Shown one piece after another: positions 13,357 through 24,845 of a DNA stretch of 64,000 nucleotides. Under the pieces are notes generated by a model. That model was not told where the DNA came from, made no database searches, and was given only the letters and a program-made list of their open reading frames with translations. Source of the stretch: Opisthocomus hoazin. Its lineage: Eukaryota; Chordata; Aves; Opisthocomiformes; Opisthocomidae. The stretch is taken from assembly GCF_030867145.1 (NCBI RefSeq), contig NC_134436.1, positions 186,001-250,000 on the forward strand. Reading direction: 5' to 3'. Each line of letters opens with the position of its first letter. The first letter of the stretch is position 1. The position numbers and the translations under genes were made by a program.

Positions 13357-15995
13357 CTAGGGAACGGGAAGACCGCCCTGCTTTCACTGCCTGATGTATT
13401 ACGATCAGGGTTGGGGTAACTGTGTGCACTGTGTAAATATCCCTACGTGCTTCACGGGACTGCTACAAGTGTGCAAGCAGAGGTGCTTCTCACATTCAAA
13501 CCTGAGCTTGTTTGAATAAAACAAAGCCCAGCAGATTGACCAAAATAATCTAAGCATAAACACCATCTACAAGGACTTTGATAAGAGTGCAGGGAGGGGA
13601 GTGGGGGAGCAGTGAACACGGAGTTCATGCCTCAAGCAACAAACACTACATGCTGGCTCACATGCTGCCTCAGCTCTGCTGTTCAAGTGCCAAGGCTCTG
13701 CAGAGCCCATCAAAGTCAGAGCCATTTTGTTCCCCAACTGGATCGAAGTTAATAACCAATTAAGAAATATTACAACACCAAAAAAAACAAGTATCTATTC
13801 GAGAACATCCTCAGGTGCTGTTCTGCCATGCCCGGGCATCCGAACAGTAACAGCACATTCCTGAAGGAACAAGTCTGCAGGAATCTAATCTCACAGCAGA
13901 CATTGAGTTTTGAAAAAGTAGGCAAGTCCTGACTCTTCCAATTCCCCAGCAAAGCCTCGCTGCGGGCCCAGCTGTCCTCCAGGCCTCTGCTAAAGTGACG
14001 CTCCCCTATGTCAGCTCCTGCCCATCGCTGTCTTCGGCTGCCTGCTCAGCTCCGCTCAGCAAGCAAAGAGCAGATGTTTGACAGGAGATGGAGACTGGCC
14101 AAACACTTTAACCAACACAATGGCAGAGGAAGGAAAGGAAGGGGAAATGTAATGCTGCAGCTGAGTTACCTCTGTCCCATTCCCACCACCCAACAACCGG
14201 CTGCTCTTTAGGCAGCGGCTGCAGATGGGATGGCATCTACAATCACATGTGGCTGTTTCAGGCTCCAGCAACAATGAGGGACAGGGAGGAGAGTACAGGG
14301 GCTGGGGAGAGAGGAGAAGAGGGGATAAGCAAGGCATGCCTTGCCTCAGCCCCTCGTGCCCAGCCACCGCCGCATGCTCCAGATCCGACTCCTGCCAGCG
14401 CGGCTGGAGCTGGGCGGCTGCTGCAGCGTGCGGGCGTGATGGGGCTGACCACATTGCGGTTCAGAGCTCGGTTCAGCTTACACGTGCAAAGTTGTAGAGG
14501 TTTTACACGGCAGCCACGGAGACGCGTGCCCAGCACAGACACTGCGATCAGCCCCAGCACTCAGAGGCCTCCACAGGGGCAGCGAGATTGAGCAGGAGCC
14601 GATGCGGGGAAGAGGCACGGGCCATCCGCTGTCAACAGCATGTGGGCGCGCAGAGGAGGAGGACAGGACAGCAGGGATCTCTAACAACCTTCTGATAAGG
14701 ACGTCAGTCATTTCCACTCCCTTTTCTAGCCCACTAACATCCTCCAGCTCTGCTGTAGAAGTTAGTTTTCAGGAGGGTGGGTTTCTAAACCTTTTTCAGC
14801 TACAACCTGCTGGTAACTCCAGGCAGCCAGCCCAGATAGCAAGTGTGATGACAATCCAGATAATTAAAAGTGACCCCACCCCGCACAGCAATCAGCTTAT
14901 TTGTCACACCACAACTCGATATAGCCATGCTGCCTCCTAAGAACAGCTATAATCTCTCCCTAGCAACTACCCTGACAGCTTGTACCTGAAATATCGCCCG
15001 TGCCCTGCAAGTGTGAGCTGCCGTGGTGATGCACAGACCCCAGCCAGCCTTGCAGTGCACAGACAACCCAAAAGTCTGTCCGATTTGCACAGGACACTGA
15101 CTTTGTTATGTCTCCAAAGTCTTCTTTTCCAAAACCAGCAAACAACAGTGACTCTAAAAAAACTCTGAATACCAGTTTCTAAGATGCAACTTGCCCCGCT
15201 ACCCACGTAGCAACACAATTCAGCTCAAACGAGGATGAATGTAGGAAGCTCAGCTTGTCTGCTCTGTATACAGCACTCTTCAGGTCGGCAACTGCTCATT
15301 TACTTCTCCAAAATAAATTCTGTATTGAGGATGTGCGGAAAGCCCTGACCACGGGCGAGTCACGGGAGACACACGGGGTCGTTTCTCCTGTGAAAGCAGT
15401 TTCTGGCTTCACGGCTGACGCACAGCACAGACAGCATGGAAGCAGTTGCTCCCTCGATCAGCCAGAACTATGCCCTTAATGACGTTTTCTTTTTCCCCTC
15501 ATAGAGGGGGAAGTAGAGCAAACAGGACACCACACTCCAAGCGAACATTTGCTGCCTGCACTCAGCTGTTCTCACCAAGGGAACCTCCAGATTTGCCATC
15601 ACGTACTTCCCCCGTGCGAGCACACCAGTAGCTATGGCAACTCCACCGCTACTTACTTGAGATCCTTTCGAACGGCACGTTCACTTCACCAGCAGGTTTG
15701 CTGCCTGGGTTGATTTTTTTATTACCTGAGATGCAGCTGCCAAGAGATTCGGCAGCAGAGGGACAGGACAGGCACTGACACCCTGCCAGCTATGAGACAA
15801 TCACGCTTGCTTTGCTCTTTGCTTTACAGAAATCAGCACTGTCACCCTCCCCATCCCCTTGAGACTGGCTCCACAATTTATTTGTCCTATAGGATGAAAG
15901 CTGTGGTGGGCTAAAGACAAACCAAGAATAACTTCTGCTCCAAGTAGCATCCTGAAACACACTCCCTTTCAGGATAAAAGCATATCCTTACTTAC
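13357..15995 (-). other. NDEL1: NDEL1 intron
   Basis: Unique intron sequence with no CR1 and no recognisable gene on either strand. Confidence 0.55.
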
Positions 15996-16147
15996 CCTTT
16001 GTCAAAGAAAGAAGTATGTCCCGGATGAGGGTACTTTGTGCCATTGCTGTTCATCACGCCGCTGTTAACATTCCCTGAAATGTAGGATTTCCGTGATGCC
16101 TGGTCCTTTGCAAAATTTCTGCAAGCAGCTAATTTGGATTCTAAGGC
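15996..16147 (-). CDS. NDEL1: NDEL1 coding exon (C-terminal region with AACRNF)
   Basis: This 152-bp - strand exon reads [40 protein letters not shown] and [10 protein letters not shown], then GG. The acceptor is CTTTCACAG and the donor GG|GTAAGT. The Cys in AACRNF corresponds to the Cys of mammalian NDEL1 reported to be palmitoylated, and this region contributes to dynein and LIS1 regulation. The [20 protein letters not shown] wording separates NDEL1 from its paralogue NDE1. It joins in phase to exons on both sides with no disruption. Confidence 0.93.
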
Positions 16148-19030
16148 CTGTGAAAGGGGAAAAAAAAAATGACGTCAAAAAAGTAATACCATTAAGAGGA
16201 AGTATTTTGCTGCTCAAGTTCAGGCTGTGTCATGACCCCAATATCACCACGATCAGGAACCCAGTGTGATCACCTTTGGCGAAAGCTGAACTGAATGGGA
16301 ACAAAGCTGTCATTTTCTCTGTCATCCAACCACAAAGGAAACCCACACAACGAGACGCTGACGCAGACTGCCACGCGTGACTCAGCTCCATCAGGGCTCA
16401 GATTTTACAACCTATCAACACTCAATTAATTACCTAAAATAAGGAAGCCAATTCCTAGCAGCAGTTACCAAAACTTCCTGCTTCAGCAGCTGCAGTAAGG
16501 CTGGCATAAGCTAATCAGAAGTCTAAGACAGAGCCTAAAGCAGAATCCTCAAGTTTTGCGAGGGACTTTGTATTTGGGAGTTTGTATTTGGAAATTCGAA
16601 TTTTTTTCTCCAGGGCAATGCCTTCTAGCATTTCTTTCTTAATCTTGGCCTGCAAAACAAAGCCAGTTTCTTAAGTGCCATTGGTATGCTTCAGAACAAG
16701 AAGCGCTACAGCATCAGACGAGGAACCCAAGGCAGCAACTAAGCCTGTCTCTGTGGTCTGTACCTCATCTGTATTACTTCGCAGCAAGCCTGGTGAGATC
16801 TTGTTCCCCTGTACAAGGTGACAGTCTCTGCCTCATCTGCTGACTCCTGCCAGAAGGGAGGCCAAAATCCTGATTCTCTCCTTCACTGCAGCACACCCCC
16901 TGCCCTTTCTGCTGTCTGTCACAAACTGAGGCTTTGCTTCAGTAGCAGTCCGGTCTAGCAGAAAGTCCTTGCAACAATTTGTTACATCGACCCTGCGCAT
17001 GGGAGCATTCATACACTTGCAAATGCATACAGCGGAGACAAAACCTCATCTCCCCAAACACGGGGCTTGGTCCCATTCCACGTAGAAAAATATTCCACTG
17101 ATAAGACACTGGCATGCTATCACAAGTAAGTGAACACTACACAGTGTTCTAGAAATCCATGCAAGCTTACTCAGTGGCTATATAGGCAGATATATTGTGG
17201 TCAGCAGGTCGAGGGAGGTTCTCCTTCCCCTCTACTTGGTCCTAGTGAGGCCCCATCTGCAGTAGTCTGTCCAGTTCTGGGCTCCCCAGTTCAAGAAAGA
17301 TGAGGAGCTACTGGAGAGAGTCCAGCGGAGGGCTGCAAAGATGGTGAGGGGACTGGAGCATCTCTCCTACGAGGAAAGGCTAAGGGAGCTGGGCTTGTTC
17401 AGCCTGGAGAAGAGAAGGCAGAGAGGGGACCTTATAACTGCCTAGAAACATCTTCAGGGTCGGTGTCAAGAGGATGGGGCCAGATTCTTTTCAGTGGTGC
17501 CCAGCGACAAGGGGCAACAGGCACAAATTGAAGAATAGGAAGTTCCAGCTGAACATGAAGAACAACTTCTTCACTCTGAGGGTGACAGAGCACTAGAACA
17601 GGCTACCCAGAGAGGCTGTGGAGTCTCCTTCTCTAGAGATACTCAAACCCTCCTGGACAAGGTCCTGTGCAGCCTGCTCTGGTTGACCCTGCTTTGGCAG
17701 GGGGCTGGACCGGGTGACCCACAGAGGTCCCTTCCAACCCCCACCATTCTGTGACCCTGTGAGATATAGATAACTACCTACCTCTTGGTCTCAAAGCATC
17801 TATCAGCTGGAAATAGCCTGTGTGATCTGTGCCAAGTGACTCTATCTCAGCTGCATGCAAAAAAGCTGAGGGGAAACTTCTTGCAGAGAAATGGAGTCTG
17901 AGGCTCAGGATGAGGCATCTTATGAGTAGCCAAAGCCACAGAAATCCTAAACATCCTCTAATCGTTACTGAACAAATGCATGAGCTGGAATTTTGTACCA
18001 GTGGCAGAGCGTGTGTCTCGGAGCAGGCTGGGAACAAGCATGCTTATTTGGCATTTCCTGTCCTTGCAGAGTAATCACACGGGATTGTGCTTAAGCTCTC
18101 TAAATCCCCTGCAGACTCTTACTCACAATGATCCCATTTTAAACATGTCACTCCATAGCCCCGAGTTATCCTGCTGCCCTTTCAAACCAGCTACGAGCCC
18201 ACCGACTCCAAACATGAACAATGAGTTAATTTTTAATTTCAAACTTTGCTAAAACAACTGTCTGTACTGCAGCTATTGCTGTTCTCAATGCTAACCACAA
18301 GAGACAGAGGAAAGCCAGCACCGGTGGCGAGACACGGAGGCTACCCATGCTTCCACTCAGAACACCAGCCACTGAGGCACGTCAACAAGCTTCTCATAAC
18401 TCAAGAGTCGCCTTCATTCAACTGGAAAGCCTGGCATCCTAAACAACACTGTAACAGATGTTTAAACCACTTCTTCCTTGCTTATTGTGGTAATCCCTTT
18501 AAAGGCTCACGCATTTCAATTCCCCATCAACTACAGATGGGAACATTTGGCTTTCTCCTGATTTATTTTCTCACTTTCTTATCACAGGCTTCTACTTTTT
18601 TTTCTGTTTTCAGCACCTGTTGCAGATCTCCCCAGGCATGATCTCAGCTCCCCTCCCATGACACAGTTACTGTGCAGCAGGCACCCAGAGTCTGAGTGCC
18701 AGTTCTGCACCTGGGTCTCACTAGAGAGGAAGCCACAGGCCACACCTGAGGTAAGAACAAGTGGCTGACAGTGTCTAACCCCATACACCAAAGTGCTTGA
18801 GAAACTTCTTACTCCAAATATGAATTTCATCACCCAAAGTTGGAATCAGAACCTTAGTAATATGCTTTACAAATCAAGATCATTAAAAAAAATACATTAT
18901 CACATACTAAACACTGAATATGGATGCTTTGGAAACTACAGCACAGGCCAAGACCTTGTGATTGTGCACAAGGATGAAAGCTCAGTGACAACCCCACCGA
19001 GACAGGAATACTTCAGTTCAGAGCACTCAC
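16148..19030 (-). other. NDEL1: NDEL1 intron with CR1
   Basis: Intron between two NDEL1 exons. It holds a CR1 fragment at 17202-17765. Nothing else was recognised. Confidence 0.6.
17202..17765 (+). mobile_element. CR1 3' fragment
   Basis: From GTCAGCAGGTCGAGGGAGGTT to the tail CCACCATTCTGTGACCCTGTGA, this is the C-terminal end of CR1 ORF2. Several small indels (for example in the block near 17500-17520) make it older than the copies in the MYH10 introns. Confidence 0.88.
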
Positions 19031-19122
19031 CCCCACTTTCCGCAACAGATCTCCCACAATGTTGAGTGCAGATATTCTAGCCGAAGGAGTAAGGGGGCTG
19101 GTACCAAATCCATTTGGTATAG
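19031..19122 (-). CDS. NDEL1: NDEL1 coding exon ([19 protein letters not shown])
   Basis: This 92-bp - strand exon follows the acceptor GTTTGCAG. Its first two bases complete a Ser codon, and it reads [20 protein letters not shown] then [10 protein letters not shown], ending at GGG|GTGAGT. It codes for the phosphorylatable linker and the start of the C-terminal helical region. The Ser in SARISALN matches the site reported as an Aurora A target in mammals. It is intact and in phase with its neighbours. Confidence 0.93.
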
Positions 19123-19965
19123 CTGCAAACACAGACACATTTTATTACCTGCTGCACTTCTCCACAGGATTTTTTATTTGTTTTTTTTTTGTTTGTTTCA
19201 ATTTCAATAAATAAACTCCAACGTAAAAAAGTAAATCTAAAATCCTACTGCATGCTATTCACACAATTACCCCACAATAACACGCAGACTACATGATCAC
19301 TAGCCATGGAAAAACGAAAAAGCTTAATTCCTGTCCACTGCCCTCTTTCCCATTAGAACTACACACAGAGCTCTCGCACTCTCCATCTGCAAGGCTATTG
19401 CCTGCAATCCATCTAATCCAGCCAGAGCTTCCCCTGGAATCTATTCTTTCTAATTTGAAAAATAACGTATTAATCCTTGCAGTTGTCCAGAGCCTTCCAG
19501 ACAGGGAAGCGGACTGGACTAACACCCTGCTGCCTCATAGAGAAAACAAGACCCCCAAAAAGTGTGTGTTGTAACAGGGGCAGTCTAGACTGTTTGAATT
19601 ACTGCCCACTATTTACTCACCACTGCTGCCCCACATTTAAGCAGAAATATCAGCCACTGCACTTCCCTGCGATCTCAAAGGTCTTCAGAGCTCTGCTGCA
19701 GGCATCCACTGCAGAGCACAAACCCTTGCCCAGGTAAAAGCAGTATCTAAGCTTCACCATCCTGCTTCTCCATGCTGTTTACTGATTATACTCCTTAAAT
19801 GCACCTGATGCTGCCCAGGATTTAAACACACCTGATCCAATGCAGGTGGGATCCACCCCTACCTACACTTACTTGAAGTTCACCAACAAGCACCTGGCCT
19901 GAAATTGTTTGTTAACAAGCTGCAGGTACTGCCTAACAACTAGACACAGATTCTACAAATTATAC

Positions 19966-20139
19966 ATTTTGGGGAAGGAAAACTATTTTCTGATCCTTTT
20001 CCAACAGGTGTAGCTGGCAAGGAGAGAGATGCCTGGACAGCCGAATCCATCTTTTCACAGTCTAGAGTCGGAGAACTGGGCGCTGACTTTCGGGTGACTT
20101 CTTGTTGCCTCTCCCGTACTGCTAGCTCTTGCCGTAAGT
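19966..20139 (-). CDS. NDEL1: NDEL1 coding exon (end of coiled coil and CDK-site linker)
   Basis: This 174-bp - strand exon begins with AC, completing an Asp codon after the acceptor CAACCCTCAG, then reads [40 protein letters not shown] and [17 protein letters not shown], with a final T before the donor GTATAA. It holds the end of the NDEL1 coiled coil and the linker with PATP and FPSPK motifs, which are CDK sites in the mammalian protein. The junction yields KSIPNG where I recall KAIPNG in mammals, a conservative change. This is the most 5' NDEL1 exon found in the window. Confidence 0.94.
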
Positions 20140-20530
20140 CTGAGGGTTGAAAGAATAAAAAACCCACACGTCTTGGTGACCGAGTTCCCTAATAAACACT
20201 GTCTCTATTCATTTGGGAGGGATGAGAAGGAAACACTTTGCAAAAACTCTGTATTAACTGCCTGCTGCTGTCTTTCTGCAGCAGCGAGGACCCCCACCTC
20301 AGGGCAGTCACAGCCCCAGACCATCACTGCCTGTCACGTGTAAACACAGCAGGTGACTTTTCCGCAGTATCTTCCCCATCTGTGGTGCGAGTCCCATGGA
20401 AAGTGCGTTACGCAAACTGCAGCTGGTCACAAATGCCTGCGGAACTACACTCTGCTCCTGCTCAAACAGCGGTGGGGAAAAGGGAGGAATGACCCATTCT
20501 TACGTTTCCAGCTCCCCACATCATTCTTCC
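20140..20530 (-). other. NDEL1 intron up to the satellite
   Basis: Unique sequence, no coding similarity. No upstream NDEL1 exon was recognised here or anywhere to the right. Confidence 0.45.
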
Positions 20531-22270
20531 TGTTAAGCTGTGAGCTATCTGCAGACGTTCGCATATTCAGAGCAGGGCTGCTGGAGGCCCCCTAAACGGA
20601 CCCCCAAAGCTACGTTTGAAGTTTGAGGGGGCAAGACAATCAAGCAGTCCCAGTCTCTGTGCCTCTGTGCGAGCAGTGCCATGGGCAGATGAGGCTGAGC
20701 AACAGTTTTCCAGGCTAGGTCTTTCTAGCTGAGAGCTATCTGCAGACGTTAGCACTTTTTTAGCAGGGATGTTGTAGCCCCCAGCACGGACACCCAAATC
20801 TACGTTTGAAATTTGAGAGGGCAAGACAAGTAAGCAGCCCCAGTCTCTGTGCCTCTGTGAGAGCAGTGCCATGGGCAGAAGAGGCTGAGCAACAGCTTTC
20901 CAGACTGGCTTTTTCTGGCTGCTAGCTATGTGCAGACGTTTGTATTTTCGGAGCTCTTCCGCCGGAGGAGCCCGGCACGAACCCTCAAAGGTACGTTTGA
21001 AGTTCGACAGGGCAAACAAGCAAGTAGCCCCAGTCTCTGTGCCTCTGTGCGAGCAGTGCCATGGGCAGATGAGGCTGAGCAACAGCTTTCCAGGCTAGCC
21101 CCTTCTGCCTGCGAGCTATCTGCAGACGTTCGCATTCTCGGAGCAATGCTGTGCAGGCGCCTGGCAGAGACTCCTCCCATTCCCAGGCTAGGTTTGAAGT
21201 TTGAGGTGGCAAGACAAGCAAGCAGCCCCAGTCTCTATGCCTCTCTGCGAGCAGTGCCCTGGGCAGATGGGGCTGAGCAACAGCTTTCCAGGCTAGCTCT
21301 TTCTGGCTGCGAGCTATCTGCAGACGTTTGTATTTTTGGAGCAGTGCTGCGAATGGCGCCTGGCATGTACCCCCAAAGATACATTTGAAGTTTGAGGTGG
21401 CAAGAAAAGCAAGCAGCCCCAGTCTCTGTGCCTCTGTGCGAGCAGTGCCATGGGCAGATGAGGCTGAGCAACAGCTTTCCAGGCTAGCCACTTTTGGCTG
21501 CGAGCTAGCTGCAGATGTTCGCGTTTTGGGAGCAGGGCTGCAAAAAGGGCCCAGCAGGGACCCCTTAATATACGTTTGAAGTTTGAGGTGGCAAGGCAAG
21601 CAAGCAGCCCCAGTCTTTGTGTCTCTGTGCGAACAGTGCCATGAGCAGATGAGGCTGAGCAACAGCTTTCCAGGCTATCTCTTTCTGGCAGCGAGCTATC
21701 TGCAGACGTTAGCATTTTTGGAGCAGGGCTGCCGGAGCCTTTTGCACGGACCCCCAGATATGCGTTTGAAGTTGGAGGGGGCAAGACAAGCAAGCAGCCT
21801 CAGTCTCTGTGCCTCTGTGCGAGCAGTGCCATGGGCAGATGGGGCTGAGCAACAGCTTTCCAGTCTAGCTCTTTCTGGCTGCGAGCTATCTGCAGACGTT
21901 CGTATTTTTGAAGCAGTGCTGTGAATGGCGCCTGGCATGGACCCCCAAAGCTACGTTTGAAGTTTGAGGTGGCAAGACAAGCAAGCAGCCCCAGTCTCTG
22001 TGCCTCTGTGCGAGCAGTGCCATGGGCAGATGAGGCTGAGCAACAGCTTTCCAGGCTAGCTCTTTCTGCCTGCGAGCTATCTGCAGATGTTCGCATTTTC
22101 AGAGCAGGGCTGCGAAAAGCGCCCGGCAGGCACGCCTGGTCTACTTTTGAAATTTCAGATAGCAGGACAAGCAAGCAGCCCCAGTCTCTGTGCCTCTGTG
22201 CGAGCAGTGCCATGGGCAGATGAGGCTGAGCAACCGCTTTCCAGGTAAACCTCTTCTGGCTGCGATCTAC
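20531..22270 (+). repeat. Tandem satellite, ~190-bp monomer, about nine copies
   Basis: The marker GAGCTATCTGCAGACGTT or a close variant recurs at about 20542, 20733, 20922, 21113, 21311, 21502, 21693, 21883 and 22074, with a last partial mark at 22264. The spacing is 189-192, with one 198. Each monomer also carries TACGTTTGAAGTTTGAGG, AGTCTCTGTGCCTCTGTG and CAGTGCCATGGGCAGATGAG. Long ORFs on the - strand run through it only because the monomer has few stops; the period is not a multiple of three, so no repeated protein is encoded. I do not recognise the family. It sits at the edge where NDEL1 similarity ends. Confidence 0.92.
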
Positions 22271-22500
22271 ATGCCCTAATACTAGAAGCATATGTGTTTA
22301 GCACAGAAGAAAATTTGTTTAGGGATAACTACTGAAGAAGGAAACATCAGATATACAGTTTCTGTAAGGACATGTAACACTATTTGAATTAATTTTTTGT
22401 TTGGACATAGGGAAAGTGTACATAGGTAAGAACCTATCCCTGAGGGAATACGTATATATTTTTTTTGCAACCTGTCCAGGCAACTAATTCTGTTTTCTTT
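22271..22500. other. Short unique spacer
   Basis: AT-rich sequence between the satellite and the minisatellite; nothing recognised. Confidence 0.4.
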
Positions 22501-23189
22501 CCTTCTTCTCTTCTGTTGTGTTCACATGTAGTGTTCTGTTGCGTTCTGTAGTGTTGTGTTGTGTTCTCCTGTGTTCTGGTGTGTACTCATGTTTAGTGGT
22601 CTGTTGTTTTTTGATTTGTTCTTTTGTGTTCTGTTGTGTTCTGATGTGCAGTGTTCTGTTGTATTCTCTTTTGTTCACCTGTATTGCTCTGGTTTTTTCT
22701 GTTTTGTTCTGCTGTGTTCTGTTGTGTTCTGCTGTGTTCTGTTTTTTTTCTGTTGTGTTCTGATGTGTTCTGACGTTCTATTGTGTTCTGATATGTTTTC
22801 TTGTGTTCTCATTTATATTGTTCTCCTGTGTTCTGATGTGTTCTGTTGTGTTATATTGTGTTCTGTTGTGTTCTCTGGTGTTCTGATGTGTTCTCATGTG
22901 TACTATTCTGTTGTGTTCTCATGTGTAGTGTTCTGTTCTGTTCTGTTCTGTTCAATTCTGTTCACATGTGTAGTGTTCTCGTGTTCTGTTGTGTTCTGAT
23001 GTGTTCTCATGTGTAGTATTGTGTTGTGTTTGGTTGTGTTCTTTTGTGTTCTGTTGTGTTTTCATGTGTAGTGTTCTGTTGTGTTCTGTTTTGTTCTGAT
23101 GTGTTCTCAGGTGCAGTGTTCTGTTCTGTTGTGTTCTATTGTGTTCTCAGTTGTAGTCTTCTGTTGTGTTCTGTTGTGTTCTGATGTGT

Positions 23190-24845
23190 AAGGTTCTGTT
23201 GCGTTCTGTTGTGTTCTGATGTGTTCACATGTGTTCTGATGTTCTGCTTGTTCAGCCTGAAGAAGAGAAGGCTGCGAGGGGACCTTATAAACGCTTACAA
23301 ATATCTGAAGGGTGGCTGTCAGGAGGATGGGGCCAAGCTCTTTTCAGTGGTGCCCAGTGACAGGACAAGGGGCAATGGGCACAAACTGAGGCACAGGAAG
23401 TTCCGTCTGAACATGAGGAAGAACTTCGTCCCTCTGAGGGTGACGGAGCACTGGAACAGGCTGCCCAGAGAGGTTGTGGAGTCTCCCTCTCTGGAGATAT
23501 TCCAGACCCGCCTGGACAAGGTCCTGTGCAGCTTGCTGTAGGTGACCCTGCTTTGGCACGAGGGTTGGACTAGATGACCCACAGAGGTCCCTTCCAACCC
23601 CTACTATTCTGTGATTCTGTGTGGTTCTGTAATGCTCTGTTGTGTTCTGTTGTGTTCTGATGTGTTCTCATGTGTAGTGTTCTGTTGTGTTCTCACGTGT
23701 AGTGTTCTGTTGTGTTCTGTTGTGTTCTGCTGTGTTCTGTTGTGTTCAGTTGTGTTGTGTTCTCTTGTGTTCTCTTGTGTTCACTTGTAGTGTTCTGTTG
23801 TGTTCTGTTGTGTTCTGTTCTGTTCAAATGTGTAGCGTTCTGATGTGTTCTGTTATGTTCTACTGTGTTCTCTTGTGTTCTGTTGTCTTCTGCTGTGTTT
23901 TCAAGTGTAGTGTTCTGTTTTGTTCTGTTGTGTTCTGTTGTTTTCTGTTGTGTTCTGCTGTGTTCTGATGTGTTCTGTTGTGTTCTGATGTATTGTGTTC
24001 TGTGGTGTTCTGTAGTGTTCTCCTGTGTTCTGATGTGTTCTTATGTGTAGTGTTCTCTTGTGTTCTGTTGCGTCCTGTTGTGTTTTGAAGTGTTCTCATG
24101 TGTAGTGTTCTGTTGTGTTCAGTGGTGTTCTGTTGTGTTCTGTGTCTTCTGTTGTGTTCTGATGTGTTCTCATGTGTAGTGTTCAGCTGTGTTCTGTTGT
24201 GAGCTCTTGTACTCTGTTGTGTTTACGTGTAGTGTTCTCCTGTGTTCTGTAATATTGTGTTGTGTTTTGCTGTGTTCTGTTGTGTTCTGATATGTTCTCA
24301 CGCGTTCTCATGTTTAGTGTTCTTTTGTTTTTTGTTGTGTTCTATTGTGTTCTCATGTGTTCTCATGTGTAGTATTGTGTTGTGTTCTGTTGTGTTCTGT
24401 TGTTTTCTGTTGTGTTCTGCTGTGTTCTTATGTGTTCTGTTGTGTTCTGATGTATTGTGTTCTGTAGCGTTCTGTTGTTTTCTGTTGTGTTCTGATGTGT
24501 TCTGATGTGTTCTGTTGTGTTCTCATGTGTAGTGTTCTCTTGTGTTCTGTTGTGTTCTGATATGTTCTCATGTGTTCTCATGTTTAGTGTTCTGTTGTTT
24601 TTTGTTGTGTTCTGTTGTGTTCTGATGTATTCTTTTGTGTTCTGCTGTGTTCTGCTGTGTTCTGTTGTGTTCTGCAGCGTTCTGTTGTGTTCTGATGTGT
24701 AGTGTTCTGTTTTGTTCTGTTGTGTTCTGTTGTTTTCTGTTGTGTTCTGCTGTGTTCTGATGTGTTCTCTTGTGCTCTGTAGTGTTCTGCTGTGTTCTGA
24801 TGTGTTCTTATGTGTAGTGTTCTCTTGTGCTCTGTAGTGTTCTGT
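23190..24845 (+). repeat. 1656-bp higher-order unit, copy 1
   Basis: A segment holding one CR1 3' end plus minisatellite is repeated directly at 24846-26501. Every internal landmark I compared is displaced by exactly 1656 bases. Confidence 0.9.
23246..23625 (+). mobile_element. CR1 3' end inside the minisatellite, copy 1
   Basis: Reads [34 protein letters not shown] and [20 protein letters not shown], then ends in the CR1 octamer tail. The intact frame runs to a TAG. The left edge joins the repeat at TTCTGATGTTCTGCTTGTTC. Confidence 0.93.

Noticed and set aside
20567..22291. Long ORFs (up to 225 residues) through the ~190-bp satellite
   Set aside because: The monomer period is not a multiple of three, so successive monomers are read in different frames; the openness reflects a shortage of stop triplets, not a gene.
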